Shown here one piece after another: positions 11,300 to 24,426 of a stretch of DNA of 64,000 bases. The translations under genes were made by a program, and so were the position numbers. The stretch spans positions 2,757,001 through 2,821,000 of the forward strand of contig JAQFVV010006294.1 of NCBI GenBank assembly GCA_028023455.1, in the 5' to 3' direction. The stretch's first letter is position 1. Each line of letters opens with the position of its first letter. The DNA comes from Epiperipatus broadwayi. Lineage: Eukaryota > Onychophora > Udeonychophora > Euonychophora > Peripatidae. The notes beneath the pieces were generated by a model. It made no database searches, was not told where the DNA came from, and saw only the letters and a list, made by a program, of their open reading frames with translations.

Positions 11300-12299
11300 G
11301 CTAACTTTCAGTGTAATATTGACATCTGCAACTTTAATTAATTACATCATAGTTAGCTAGTTTTACTCTGGTTGAAGTGAAAATTTTCCTCTTGTAATTA
11401 TATATGTTAACACAAATATTGTTTGGAATGTATTTTTTATAGTTTGTATGAGATTATAATTGGGTAATCTGATGTGGGAATGTTAATTTTTTTAATTAAC
11501 CACTAATGGAATAAAGTAAGTAGACAATAGGGCACGACAATGAAGTGATGACATTTGATCATTGATGAAATAATTTACAATTTCTTATCATCTATTTTTC
11601 ACACTTTAGAGAATGATATTTCAATATTTTGAGGAACATTAAAAACTTAAGCCTCTTTACATTATTCAGATGAATAATATCTGCTTCAGAAATTAAGATG
11701 GAGCAATTGCCAACATTAAATAGTAAATCTATATTTAATTGAAGATTTTTATTCAAATTACTTATACGCTTTATGACTTAATTTAGTAGTCCATGTTTTT
11801 TTTTTTTACAATTTTTTAATTAAATTAGAATGAGATTGCCCACTGCCCTACTCCCGTTTCATTGTTCTGCAGCCTTGAGCTTATAGTTTCTTTTATTACC
11901 CAGTCAAAAAAGAAATCCGGGTTAAGATACCGTCTATAAGTTGCATTTCATATTTGTCATTTTTTAATGATGATAAAATATTAAACATAGTTATAAAATT
12001 AAAGCTAAAATCATGGTTGTTAACTTTGATAAAACCACATATGACAATGTCTATACTAGTGTAAAATTAACCAAGTAATTATTTTTTTGTAAAATAATCA
12101 ATTTTTATTTTTTAAATAGATATCTTAATTTTTATTAGTACAAAAGTAAAAACAACTAATATTTTCGGGAAATATTTATGAGTTAAAATTAGTCGTTAAT
12201 TTTAAAAAATAAAATAATTATCTTTACCCAAATACAGCAATTATTACGACTTGTTGCAAAAGTCTCCCTTATAAAAAATGAACTAATCCTAAAAATTGT
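11300..12299. other. AT-rich DNA upstream of the CpG island
   Basis: Mostly AT-rich. 11836-11945 is less so; on the - strand it has a short open stretch ending at a GT (tgactgg|gtaata), which is not convincing as an exon. Nothing else recognised. Confidence 0.35.
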
Positions 12300-12494
12300 T
12301 AAGAGTTTGCGCGCCTACCGCCTATGTAGTTTAAGAGTTTTTCCGTAGTTCTGTTCCAGCTCCACATAGGATTTAATTTGATTTCGAAATAAAAGTTTTT
12401 TTAATTAATTTTTGTTATCAGCTCTTCCGTACGATAATTTAAGATTAACAATTAATCGGCGGGCCAAGGCCTAAGACTGCGAATAATCCAAATA
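12300..12494 (+). promoter_or_regulatory. CpG-containing island, probable promoter/5' UTR
   Basis: Within very AT-poor-in-CpG surroundings this stretch has a cluster of CpG-bearing words (gtttgcgcgcctaccgcc, ttccgtagttc, cttccgtacg, aatcggcggg). It sits immediately upstream of the best candidate start codon in the window at 12495. That is the expected look of a TATA-less promoter and 5' UTR. No TATA box or initiator was identified with confidence, so the transcription start is not placed. It could also drive transcription to the left. Confidence 0.45.
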
Positions 12495-12548
12495 ATGACG
12501 AACCCTGAAGTCAATGGAGGCTCGCAACAACAATCCCAGCAAGGGCAG
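12495..12548 (+). CDS. Candidate first coding exon, product unknown
   Basis: ATG at 12495 has A at -3 (ccaaataATGA). It opens 18 codons, MTNPEVNGGSQQQSQQGQ, ending exactly at a consensus-like donor CAG|GTCAGT at 12549. The codons are mixed and GC-richer than the window, and the peptide is polar and Gln/Ser-rich, as in many disordered N-termini of nuclear or RNA-binding proteins. The exon ends in phase 0. After the donor the sequence returns at once to AT-rich intron-like DNA. I do not recognise the protein, and no second exon could be proven. The terminal exon candidate at 58643 is on the same strand and could belong to it, which would make the gene at least 46 kb. Confidence 0.5.
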
Positions 12549-15403
12549 GTCAGTTTCGTTAACTTTGATAAAAGTTCTTGTAACTAATTAATAAAAGTTT
12601 AATTGAAATGAATTTTGATATATTAAAATTACAAAAACATATTATTATTTTTCCATAAGTTTTATTTTATTATTATGCATAAATATTTGTCATTTTTTTG
12701 CGATAACTGTACTTTGTTAGATGTTTGTCGGCGTTTCTCGTTTGGAAGCTCTGGAGTTTATAGTGGAGAATTCTTTAAATTTGTTATCCATTTTTTTTTT
12801 AATAACTTCCGTTTGTGTTATAAAAATCAGTGAAATCGGATTTTTTTAAAAATAAATTTTCAAAATGAGTTAAATATATTTATTTTTGTATTCAGTTACC
12901 AATATGGATGCATAAAATATTTAACAAACATTGATGTATTTATAAATAACGAAATATCATACAATTTTTCCCATTTAACCATAAATTAGTCTGCATTAGT
13001 AAAATAAACCTTCTTTTCTTGGAACTACTAAATATGAAACACTACAAATTTGATAAAGAACTTTATAATGCAACGAATATTTTTTTTTTTTTTTGATTTG
13101 CAACACTCATTTTCTCCAAGGATTAATATTGACATGTTCACATTTAGTTTTATTTTTCCAAAATTTTTACCATACGCACGCCCAAAACAGATTTAAAAGA
13201 AATTCTAATATAGTAAATATCCTATTGCTGTAGATAGAGGAGGGGGACTAAATGCTTTCTTGAAAGTTTATGAAGTGAATAAAAATGTTTTTTGTTTATC
13301 CATTTTCGATTTAATTAAATGTTCCCAATAATGAGTGATTGAATTCTTTCTCAGTACAATTTAGAAGCCTTTGTTATTTAAGCTTTAGTGAAATCTGAGA
13401 ATATCAGCTGTTTCAATCCTTTCAAAATGGCTTTATTGGATAACAATTACAGGCGATAATATAGATAATTATATATTGATCTATTTATAACATTTAGTTG
13501 AGTTATTAAATATTTTTAGAAAAGTTTAAACTATATATATTTTACTACTATATTTCAGCAATGTATAATGGAATGGATTAGAGTAGACCATGCACAAAAT
13601 TGACAATATGAGCAGTTGGAGTTCTAATTTATTTTATTTGATAACTACATATAAGACATGGACATGATTACATTGCTAAAAACATATATGATTAGTATTG
13701 GGGTATTTTGTTAGAGAATTGTTACATTGTTAAATATAAATAAAAAAATATGAAGTGGTTCTAAGACTTACAAATATAATATTGTGTTTACAATCTGCCT
13801 AGTTTCATTTAAGTCTGAATTAACATATAGGTAGGTCAAGTCATACGTTCCTAAAGGGCATTATTTGTAGTCCTCACGTCTTGTTGGAATATACCCACAC
13901 TTACATTCTTGATTACTGGAGATAAAAGTGATATTAATTTATTACTTGCTAGTTATGCTAGAGAGTACAATAGGATTATCTTCCTATTTACTTTTATAAT
14001 CAAAACTGAATAGTTTTCATTTTATTTTTGGTTAGATAATTTTTTTTCTATTCTTTTTTTAGATCTAAATTTACAAATTTGCATCTTCAGAATAATTGTC
14101 ATTATCTTAATTCTATTGTTCCATTACTTATTAAAAAATCCAATTATTTCAATATCATGACTTGCAATATTGTCTTCATATTTTTTTTCTGTGAAGTATT
14201 TAATTTGTGCTAGTCTGCCTCTCCAATACAGCATTTTATAAATACATTTACCTATTAAAAGTAACATATAAATTAGTACAGAAGATAACATTTCAGGATG
14301 CCATTTCCTTTTGCTAGCCCTATCACAGCAGACTAGCACGGAGAGAGAGAGGAAAATTACCTATTTGTATGTTATTGTTAACAGTTAAATACATTTGGAA
14401 CAATTTAACAATTAATTCATGGAAGTAATCCAACACATAGCTACAACACATTTTGTTGGAAATTAAAAAAAAAAATTTTTTTTTAGAAATTGAATGTTAA
14501 TTTCTTCTCAGTTGAGATTTGATACAAATAAGTTCATAGCATATATGGATTTTTTAAATTTAGTTTGATTGGTTTCTGGAGTTTATTTTCTATGTATTCA
14601 TTGTTTCATCAATTGTGTTCTGCATTATATGGTAAGAAATATATAATAATAGAATTTGACCATTAAGCGTGGAAATCAATCAAATTAATTTTTATGCTAT
14701 ACATGAAAGTCTTCAATTAAGAAAATTTTTTTTTTTCAATTAATGTGACTTTTAATTGTTAATAAGGATTTTTTTCCAAAATATTTTAGTATTCATTTTT
14801 GTTTTTATTTTTAATCATCTTTGATCAAGAAAATAGTTAGATATATACTCTTCAACAGTAATACAAATTTTAAGATATGATGGTAGTATTTTTATTTTAG
14901 ATGATTGATGAAATGTATTTCTAAGATTATGTAGTACAGTCATTTTCTCCTTGATTTTTCCACCATGTTTTAATTAGTTTCCATCTGGAATCTTGACAAT
15001 ACTAATAATTACTAGCCTCATTCCAATAATAGCAATGCAGTTGTTACTCATTATTATTAATTATCAACCAAAAGACAGATTCTATACATTAGACTACCTT
15101 TAAATCTTTACTTTTTAAATACTCTTTAATCATCAATTATCTCCCAATATATCATTCATAATTACACTATCTGTTTATGCATGCCCAGTTCAATTTTTAT
15201 TTTCACTAATAATTCCCTTAATAAATATTTTTTTTGCATACAATATACTTTTTGCTACTTCTGCATCATTTTTTGTCATTGTCCAAATGCAGTTCCAAAC
15301 AACAAATCTTTGTAGAATGTGCTTTTCAATAGTTTTTATCCTTAATTGACCTTTCAACTTTCTAGTCCTATTTTTTGATTCTTAGACACTTTGTTGCAAT
15401 ATA
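12549..15403 (+). other. Probable intron of the + strand gene
   Basis: AT-rich. A second CpG-bearing patch at 12721-12775 (starting 'atgtttgtcggcgtttctcg') has a 42-codon open frame but no good donor. The - strand frame at 14124-14339 (71 codons) has no recognisable motif. Nothing else seen. Confidence 0.35.
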
Positions 15404-15640
15404 TGTTATAACGGGACAGCCTATTTGATAGCCTTAGTTGAGGCATCAAATATAACGGAACAGCATTTAATCATCCCAGTTGATGTATTAATTGTAATAT
15501 AATCAATTATATTTAATGTTTAGAAATCATTAACTTAATGCTTCATAGTTAGGTTCGCCAAATATAACAGAATGGATTATATTTAAAATCTAAGTTGGTC
15601 TTGTTAAATATAAAGAGATGATTAAATTCCTTAGAAAGAG
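15404..15640 (+). repeat. Degenerate ~45-bp repeats
   Basis: The word tataacggga/tataacggaa/tataacagaa/tataaagaga recurs at 15407, 15451, 15563 and 15609. Each is followed by similar text (gacagcctatttgatagcc..., acagcatttaatcatccca..., atggattatatttaaaatc..., tgattaaattcc). Spacing is 44, 112 and 46 bases. Arrays of this kind are often upstream regulatory repeats of LTRs. Confidence 0.5.
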
Positions 15641-17570
15641 GATACACATTTCACTACAATCGGACTTTGGGTCTTCAAGTAGAATGCTAGAAATGAATCG
15701 ATGAAATACCAAGTCCATGATTATATATACCTCTATTATGCTAGCTCATTAATCTTTAAATAAGTTTAAATACAATTTAGACCAGGTCATCCATCTTTCA
15801 TCCCTCTTTCAGTCACCATTATGCCACGATATTTAAACTCACGGAGAATTTGCAATCAGCTCTTTTCAGGAATAATTTCAAAAACAAGTTATTTCATATG
15901 CCTCTATATAAGCATTAATTATAACTATTATTCATATGACATTTATAATACTAGCATATATATAATATAATTCAATAATGATTAGACAAAGAGATCACGT
16001 TAACAAATCAATATTTAATAAACAATAAAAAATATAATAGAATAGATAATAAAATATTAATAAATAAATACGGATGAATTTTATCATTTTAAAAGAATAT
16101 TAATAAATGATATTTTTTTATTTAATACCCTATGATAAAACTCAATACTATAATAAACTTTCAAAAATTAAAGAAAATAGCTTAAATTAACAGATATATA
16201 AAAACAATATCTGGGTTCAAAAATTAATAATTTATGTAACTTATTAATTTATTTACCGTTCTTATTTATATGCTTCACAATTACCCATATATAAGTATTA
16301 TTTGCCATTGTATAACTTATATATTATATGTATTTTTAATAAATAAAAATACATTAAACGTTTACAATATTACGTAGTAAACACAATACAATCCTGTTTA
16401 AGATATCTGTCAAATAATAACTATTTTTTATATCCCTCATCTAATTTAATGAATTATGTTAAGCTTTCAATTAATTATATTTAATAATAAATATAATTTT
16501 CCTTTTAAGATATATATGATGCGATGCCAAATTTGAAATAAAGATAATAATAATAATAATAAACATATTAAAATAATATAAGCATTATTATAATATATGT
16601 AAATAAATAATAAAGGAAACTTAGTTATAAGAGAGTTGAGAGTAGATATTGAAGTCTATAGTTCATCATCCCAATGAAGATCTCTTACGAAGCATATCAC
16701 CAATCCATTTGTACAATGATGATTCCATTTATCCTTAAACGATAAACTGTTAATAACATCCAATGACCGGATTAATGTGAAATAAAATAAATATTCTTCG
16801 AATGTAGATGTTCTTAATCTTCATTTCTCTATTATCACTAGACGTTCTATATATTCAATATTTCAAAATATTTTAAAATAGCATGCAAGGTTGGTTTCGA
16901 AACCTTTTACGATATAATGAGTGTACTACTCAGTGCACATTGTTTTATCCTTAATATATATAATTATCTTAAATTTATATATATCCAAAGAATAATGGAA
17001 GAGTTAAAACAACGTAGTTTCAAAACTTAAACAGACGTTCTTTTCCTTTATATTGCTATTCCTTTAAGATTAAGTAGAAAATTAAATATATTTTCCTTGC
17101 AGACTTTGAATCCACAAATTATTTTAATTTGAAAAAGTTAATATTTAAATTCCAATCGCTAAATAGTAGTATTGATAGAAGAAAAATGCTATTTTTTAAA
17201 GAGAAAAGATTTTCTTTTTTCTTTCGTTTTTTTTTATTTTCCAGAGCACGAACGAATCTGCTCGTGTGTTATATAAGTTCATGTTTAATTCAACTATCAA
17301 TTGTTCCACTGACATTAAGATTTAATAATAAAATAAAAAAATATATAAGTATTTATTCTTAACTTCAAATCTGGCATTTTACTCAAAAGCTTAAGGTATA
17401 TATTATTTAAAACTTAAATGTATATATAAATAGTACATATATGTTACATAATAAAATAGTCAAATAAAAATTTATATTTATAAATAATTTCACAAGAGAT
17501 AAAACACGCTAGACTAATAATAACAACTGTAAGTTACTATTATAATGTATTATACTTTCTTTAAATAACA
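15404..17570 (+). mobile_element. Possible LTR or LTR-like block
   Basis: The block begins TGTTATAACGGGACA, a start typical of Ty3/gypsy LTRs. It carries the ~45-bp repeats at its left end and a TATA-like element (gtgttatataagttc) near 17262-17276. Its texture differs from the LINE relics around it. A possible right border is TAACA at 17566-17570. However, the 5 bases before 15404 (atata) do not match those after 17570 (gacta). No second copy of the block and no internal gag-pol are present. A solo LTR is one reading; ordinary intronic DNA is another. Confidence 0.2.
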
Positions 17571-17579
17571 GACTACGTG

Positions 17580-18460
17580 TAATAGAATTTCTGTTTCTCT
17601 TATTAATTTTATCAATAATCCTTCACTTATTCTTTGCAACTCCTTTATGCTTCTAGTTGTTTTTCTAACTTATCCCACCCTTCCCTTTCTTCTCATAATC
17701 CACATCTCTAAAACATTTAATGTTCTCTCTATTTCTTTAATTTCATAAATCACTGTTGCAAGTAACAAGTTTGTATTATTCTTAGCTTTATTTTTAGGTG
17801 CTTCAAAATAATCTAGACCTAGTAAAGCTGTCAGGTATTGCATTTTTCATACTATTAGTCCAACATGTTCATTATTAGTTAATTAATTTTTTTAAATATT
17901 TAAAATTATTAATTTGCTATATAATTTCCTACCCAACTACTATCTTAAATTTTTATTCTTTTTATTTTCATAGTGTAGTTTTAATTGCAATTATTCTCAC
18001 ATCAAATTTACTACAAATTTTGTATATTCTGTTTAAAAATATCATCAGCAATTCTTAGTTAGTCCTTTATATTCCAATGTTAACTTCATTTTTATTAAAA
18101 TAAAACTTATTTTTGCAATTCTTCTAAATAATTATTAAATTATATAGAAAATATGCATCATTACCTTGTATCTTTTCCAATAAATATAAGAAAACTATGA
18201 TCTTGTAAACTTTTGATATTTCATTACATCCTTTTTTATTAATGGTCATTTTTTCAGGTACTATTTATTTATATTAAATCTATCTCTTCTATTAAACTTC
18301 TCCATCTTTGTAATTTTTTCCCCAAATCATTTGCTTAACTTTATCAGTTTCATGACTGACTTGACTGTTAAACTTACCATAAATATTTTTTCTCTATTAG
18401 TATTTATATTTTTCTTCTTTCTCATCTTTATGTATATCTACTTTTTCATGAATATAGTCA
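17580..18460 (-). pseudogene. Decayed LINE C-terminal fragment
   Basis: On the - strand, around 17640-17730, the text reads roughly LNVLEMWIMRRKGRVG followed by RKTTRSIKELQRISEGLL. These have the spacing of the 'alEmW..RRmlki.W...v.NeeiL..i' stretch after the polymerase domain of several LINE clades. Upstream - strand sequence to about 18460 is A-rich in the sense direction, like other relics here, but unreadable. Assignment rests on one motif. Confidence 0.35.
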
Positions 18461-18940
18461 TGAGGAAGAAATTAAAAAGTTAGTAAGGAGTCAGAAGTAT
18501 TGTGATTGTAATTCCAGAGTAGAAATGAGGTTAGACAAACATTCAATCTCATCATTGTATTTTGTGTAGAGATATGACTGATGGCATGAAAAGATTGTGA
18601 TTCATACCTGTATTAACCCAAAAAAGAATAGAATAAGAAAAAAAAACATAATTATTAATTTAGTTATAAAATTTAGTAATAATTATCAGTGAGAATTAAG
18701 AAGATGATTGTATTAAAAATATATTTATCCTATCATATTCTAATTTATTTGTCTCTAAGTAATGATAACACATAATATATACATGGCTGTTTTTATAAAT
18801 TTTAAATCAAATTTGAAACATATGTTATACACATTGCGAATCATAATTAGTGTGATTTGAAGATTTGGCATAATACCAACATCACTACTTTGATCTTTCA
18901 TATTTTTACTCGTATGCTTCCAAGAGCAATTATCTTTTAA
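18461..18940. other. AT-rich DNA, nothing recognised
   Basis: No open frame longer than about 40 codons of normal composition, no repeat and no motif. Confidence 0.4.
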
Positions 18941-18944
18941 CTTA

Positions 18945-19169
18945 CTCTAAAGCCATTGAATAATTACTAGATATCAGATAGTGTAGTACTATACCAACTC
19001 ATTTTTTGCTTTTGCCTTTATTAGTAAAAACTAGGATTTAAAGCTGGAATTAATCTCTGAATCCTAGTTTTCACTAATAAAGGCTAAAGCCAGATGGAAA
19101 TTTTATAGCACTATATTATCCAGTGTTCATTGGTTACTCAAGCTTACTATAGATGATTCTAAAGTAGGG
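18945..19169. mobile_element. Hairpin MITE with ~85-base inverted arms
   Basis: The innermost arms are clear: 19015-19038 'tttattagtaaaaactaggattta' and 19066-19085 'aatcctagttttcactaataaa'. They extend outward with lower identity: left 18954-18993 'ttgaataattactagatatcagatagtgtagtactata' and, in reverse complement, right 19105-19144 'ttgagtaaccaatgaacactggataatatagtgctata'. Its ends resemble the terminal motif at 24427, 25470 and 26723, so it appears to belong to a local family. Confidence 0.65.
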
Positions 19170-19879
19170 TGAAGATAAGATTTGACAGCTAAGAACATTA
19201 TATTATTTTTCACAGTTTATGAGTTAAATATCTAAATTGTATTTGAGTATGAGTTTATTAATTATATAAAAGCAACTTATATATTTATGCATTCATGGTG
19301 TGCTTAATGATTATAAAAAGCATCATGTTTAATAATTGTATAATAGTAGCTTAATAAATTTGAATGTTCTATTGTTATTGAATTATTGCACAGAACCTGG
19401 ATTGGTTATTATCTACATTTTATTGGAGAAGTGAAAATCATTTAAAGGGAAAATTGAATGCATCCAACATCAAAGCAATTATAAGTTAAAACCTGTGTTA
19501 TGATTAGAAATCACAATTAAAAGAAGTCAGTATTGAGTGAACAATTAATTACAAGTCGAAGGTAAAATATTTGCTTTAAAAAATGTCTTCTCACAAAGTT
19601 TGATACAAACAATTAGTGCTACTTTTACCAAATTTCAACAGTGGTTGAATACTAAAAACTGCTAATTTGTATTTTACAGTTTATAATGTTTCTATGGCAG
19701 AAAATTATTTTAAAAAGGTGTTGAAGGTATAAGCAATTCTGTTCTTTAAACGAGGAATCCTGATTAATTTTCCATTTTCTCTATTACCTTTATTGTTACA
19801 AATTGGAACAATAGAAGCATCTATATCATTAGGTGGCAAAAATTTCTGAGTCTTTATATTCCTAAAAACTTACATTATT

Positions 19880-20130
19880 TTTTAAGGTTAGCACATATTA
19901 CTAGTATACTTTAAACAATACTCCAGGATCTCATCAGAATCTGTAAAGATTTTAAAGAGCTGTTTAATCTCATCAGATTGACTAGTTATCGAAATCTAAA
20001 TTAGTTGACAGAATAGATATATCATTAACCTTTATAAGTTGATTAAAAAATTATCCAAAATATCATCATTGTTATACAAGGAAATGTGAATCATTTGCTG
20101 ATTTAATAAATTCATGTTTCTTTAATGCAT
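19880..20130 (+). pseudogene. Possible decayed Ty3/gypsy reverse transcriptase fragment
   Basis: At about 19927-20010 the + strand reads DLIRICKDFKELFNLIRLTS, then YRNLN and a stop. This has the order of residues of the first conserved Ty3-type block (D..iRiCvDfReLN..t..d.YP.P). Sequence after it has no recognisable 'SKiDLksGY' block. The match is a single motif in decayed DNA, so a chance resemblance is possible. Nothing else of a Ty3 element (gag, protease, integrase, LTR pair) is seen nearby. Confidence 0.3.
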
Positions 20131-20717
20131 AAAAAGAAAAAAAGATCTAAGATGACTATGGTTCCCTTTGCCCAAACTACTTTTGTTAGTTATTGAACTT
20201 CAGTCTTTAAATTCTTACATTGTTTCATTCTCCTAACCAGTACTTTTTTTTTAACTTTTATCTTTTTTATAAATGACTATTACTATTGTAGCATCTTTTA
20301 ATTGTTTTTTTTTGGTTGAATATTTTTGATCTTTGGTTTGAATAGTTATTTTTTTGTCTAAAAAAATAATTATTGCTTTTCATTTATGAATTGACTCATT
20401 CTTGAATCTATTTCTTATTCTGTTATAAGTTAATCCCAATTCTACCATTATAGCTGGAAGGTAATGATGGAGAGAAGGCCAGCAAGCGAAAGATCTAGAA
20501 TGGAATTTATGGGCAATTATGAGAAAATTGTTTTGTTTGTAGATGTGGCAATAGAGAGGAGGCTGAAAAAATATAATGCCCCCCCCCCCCAACCTATGGA
20601 TTGATGAGAGAAAGAACAGATTATTAATCTATCTGAAAATAATTGTATCATTTGAGAATGTTCATATGTATTAAACTTTTAATTTCTTAAGTGTTGCTCA
20701 TTTTTGATTTGAATGAC
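20131..20717. other. T-rich DNA, nothing recognised
   Basis: Contains a run of 12 C at 20579-20590 and many T runs. The - strand frame at 20380-20592 (70 codons) begins within the C run and shows no motif. Confidence 0.4.
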
Positions 20718-20830
20718 TTGTGTAATTTAATGCAATGGTAAGAGTGTTAGATTCTGGAGAGCCTAAGATCCTTAATAGTTCTGATACTTTCATCATTCAA
20801 ATTTCTTATGCACTTCTGAGCAATAAAATC
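20718..20830 (+). repeat. tRNA-derived SINE-like sequence
   Basis: 'gtgtaatttaatgcaatggtaagagtgttagattctggagagcc' resembles the 5' half of a tRNA with A-box-like 'taatgcaatggtaagag'. It is followed about 30 bases on by 'tagttctgata', like a B box (GGTTCRANNC). No acceptor stem can close, so it is not a functional tRNA. It reads as a diverged SINE head. Confidence 0.45.
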
Positions 20831-23800
20831 ATTCAATTCCTTTTATTTTTATTTGAATTAATTTTATCATTTAGCCTATATCTATTGTTATTTTTTTATA
20901 TTCAATAACTTTGAATATTTTCTTTCTTATCCGTTTTTAGTTATCAATTGTCACATTTTTTTTTTGACACGATGATAGTTTTAATTCTCACAGTCTGATA
21001 GTTTTAATTCTCCCAGTATTAAATTATAACTTGAATATATTCTTGCTTCATGATTTTCTTTTAATATTGTTTGTAAACTTATTTTGTATCGATGTGTAAT
21101 CAAATTGAATTTATTTTTATTATCTGTAGCTTTTAATCTGTGAATTCCAGTCTTGTTATTTTTAAATCATGTATTCATTGTACACTGCTAATCTTAAATC
21201 TTTTCCTTTCTCTAAACCATATTTCTAGTTTCCTTTTTTTCCCCTAACTAACAAGTCTCTATTTCATATAAAGTTACATTCTCTATTAAATATTGAACAA
21301 GCTTCTTTCTTAAGTATTTTTTCAATTTTATTTTTATTACGTCTTCCATTGTGATCTCTTTCCATTTTTAGTGCTGTAGTTTTATTTATTTTTATTATTA
21401 TTGTAAATCATTCTGTATATTCCACCAATCTTCTATGACATTTCAAGTACTGCTGAATTGCCATCAAATCTATTCCAATTCTAATTCTGTCTTTATCCAT
21501 ATAAGTAAAACATATTTTTATTAAATCAATTTCTTTTAGACTTAGATTTTATAACTTGAAATTTTATTAATCAATCAGATGTTAAAGACTTTCTCTTATT
21601 TAACAATTTTGAAAAAGATTTTTGATTATTAAAACATCAAATGATTTAATAAAATTGAAATTTCAAAAAATATGTGTAAAATAAGTTGATTTATTAAAAA
21701 ATATTGAATTATATATAGTGTTTAATTAGTAATTGAATAAATAAATAAACAACAACTTACACTTGTTCACATATCTTTTTTTTCTGTAAGATGACCATTT
21801 TTTAATATTACAAAATTTTTTGATTTGTATACTGATTTACATCTCTTTCAATCAGTATTTTTTTTCTTCAAAGTATCCAACAACTAACACAATTTGTTCC
21901 GTCAAATTTATTTTCAAGATCACAAACAAATATTTAGCTCCATTTGTTTTAAATTATCTCAAGAATAATTCTTGCCATTCTATTCTCTTCCTTAAGTTTT
22001 TATTTCTTTAGTGGTAAATTATAATGCCTTGTTCAGATTGGGAAGCTTTATCATTAGATTATTGATTGTCAATTTTTTATAGATATTGTAGATTTTTTTT
22101 TTTTTTAAATTTGTTTAATAGTCCAGAATTAATTAAAAAAGGCTTTTGCTCACTAGCAGATTGTGATGAAAATCATTAATGAAGCCAAATGTTAAATCTG
22201 CTGATTTTTTAATTTTTGGGTGGAAATTTTATTCATGTACTTGTTTACAACTTTGCAAATTTAAAATAAGTACTTTTCTTTTGGACTTATAAGGATTACT
22301 CAGCAAGATCAATTTCAATGAATCTTCCAAAAATGCTTTTTTATAAAGCAATATAATTGCATTAATAAAATTTTGCATTAATAGCTAGAAGTGTTGTAAG
22401 TAACTATTGCACTTTTCCTGAAAGTTATAAAATTATTTAAAAAAATATTTATTTAATAACATTCTTTAAATAATTTAGTCAGTAAAAATATTTGCTATAA
22501 AAGAAATAACTGGATTAATTTTTTTGAAGATTGCAAGTCCTTGATAATGCAGCTTTGTTAAAAAAAATCAAACAGTTTTATGCTCTAATAAGATTCTGAT
22601 GATGTAGATTTGTTTTTATTTTATCAAATAGATATTTCTGATTTTTTAATGAAACTATATTATAAAGACATTAATTTAAAAAGCTTTAAATATATTGATC
22701 TATAATTAATTTATTATTATTAAAATTGATATTTATAAGATTTTATTGTACTGTAAATCATTTAATTATATAATATTTACTAGTTAAAAAAATATATATT
22801 TAATTATTTTTCACCATTCAGAAATTGATTTTTTAAGGTTGTTGCATTGTATTTAACTATGCAGTAATAAATATATATATAAATTATGTGTTGTTATTAA
22901 TTTTTTTTTACAAATTCAATGTTTATTGCTTTGTTTTATATTTGATATGTATTTTTTAATATAGTAAGATGAATATTTTAATAATTTAAATAAATAAATT
23001 ACTATATTTTAGTAAATGAGTATTTGTTTTTTAAGTGAAGAAATAAATCCTTATTTCTTTTACTTGTGTTTTCAATAATGAAATATCTGGTAATGAAATA
23101 TATTTCCAACAACATATTTAACTATAGTACTTGAAAGTAAATAAATATTTAATTGATAATTATAAAAAAATTAATTTATCTTTTATGTTTATTTTTGAAA
23201 TCAGTATTGTTAGTAGTTTTTGTTTTCAGCTTTTTATTAGAATAATAAATAGTTTATAATAACTCATATTATGGCTTTAGTTTTATCTAACACTATTTTC
23301 ATAAAACCATAATGTTTTGCATGAAATTTGTTCTATCAAACTAAATTAATATTTGTTTTTTTTTTTCATTTAATATAGTTGTGATTATGAAGCATTTTCA
23401 ATACATTTTGTGGCACAATGTCATATTTTATTATTTGGTAAAATGAAAAATAATGGATTTATTATGTTCTAGACTTGATGCATGTTGCAAATTTGAAATA
23501 CATGCCTTTTGCTTATTTCATTCAATATTTTTTTGTTGATATTATCTTCTATGAGGCTATATGTGAAATTATTTTTAGTCATTTTTTTAGATTTTGAAAA
23601 TTTATAGAAAGAAAATGTTTGTCTGAATGAAGTGTTTAATCTTTTCCAGAATATTTTGAATTTTAGTCACTTATCAGAGCCTCTGGGATGTGAACTTTGA
23701 ACATTTTTTTAAAAATCACAGTTTAAAATTTTCTTTTAGGTAACTAGCTAACTATTTATTGTTAGTCAATAAATGGGTATTTAGCTATTATTAACTAGAG

Positions 23801-23954
23801 AGTAAAAGTTTTGGATGAGGCATTGTTTATAAACAAAAATATGATTGTAATAGGTTGATGTGAAAATTCGGTGATTTATTTTTACTTTTTTTTATCTTTT
23901 GAAATATTATAAAAGTTTAAAACTTTACATAGATTAAACATTTTTTTTTGACTG
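20831..23954. other. AT-rich intron-like DNA
   Basis: T-rich on +. Parts of 21200-21550 are A-rich on the - strand in the way of LINE relics, but no motif could be read. The 63-codon frame at 21820-22011 is low complexity. Nothing else recognised. Confidence 0.35.
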
Positions 23955-24115
23955 CATTGGTTTTAGCACAATGATAGACTTTAGGTAAAGATATCTGGAT
24001 CATTCTCAGTTTGGTGGTGGGGGAGACCATAATTGTCATTTGCTCATTTAAGCAGAACTTCTGGGCTCAACTTGCCATTTGGGTGACCTTATGCTTTTTA
24101 CTAGCTGAGATTATT
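23955..24115 (+). repeat. tRNA-derived SINE-like sequence
   Basis: 'ttttagcacaatgatagactttaggtaaagatatctggatcattctcagtttgg' resembles a tRNA body: an A-box-like 'ttagcacaatgatag', a GGTAAAGATATCTG arm and a B-box-like 'ggatcattctc' about 30 bases later. A GC-richer non-tRNA segment follows ('gtggtgggggagacc...gggctcaacttgcc') before AT-rich DNA resumes. It is not a functional tRNA because the stems do not pair. Confidence 0.5.
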
Positions 24116-24426
24116 GTAATAAAATTTAGCTTAATTTAATCTTTCTGTTGTCCTTTAAATATTTAATTCTGCACTTTTGTTGACAGTAGCAAAATGTCAC
24201 TAGAATCAATCAAATATTATTGTTTAGTCATAATAATTATATCACTTTTTGTTTAGGTATTTAAAAGTTGGTATGCATAATTATTTAGTTATCTTTCAAA
24301 TGTTTGTTTTTATGATTCTATTTGAGTAAATATTCTACTATTAAACCACTTGTTACATGATACTCAGATTTATAAATCATTGTTACTTTAAGAGCAGTAA
24401 TTAACTCTATTCAGAAATTTTTTTTA
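24116..24426. other. AT-rich DNA, nothing recognised
   Basis: No frame, repeat or motif noted. Confidence 0.4.

Noticed and set aside
11880-11970. - strand short frame starting MQLIDGILTRISFLTG at a GT
   Set aside because: Fifteen codons without promoter, polypyrimidine tract or partner exon; chance is likely.
12721-12850. 42-codon frame starting at an ATG after 'tttgttag'
   Set aside because: No donor in frame, and the second half is low-complexity Ile/Phe/Ser.
23955-24050. tRNA gene
   Set aside because: A and B boxes can be seen but acceptor and anticodon stems do not pair; it is a SINE-like relic. The same holds for 20718-20830 and 44543-44720.
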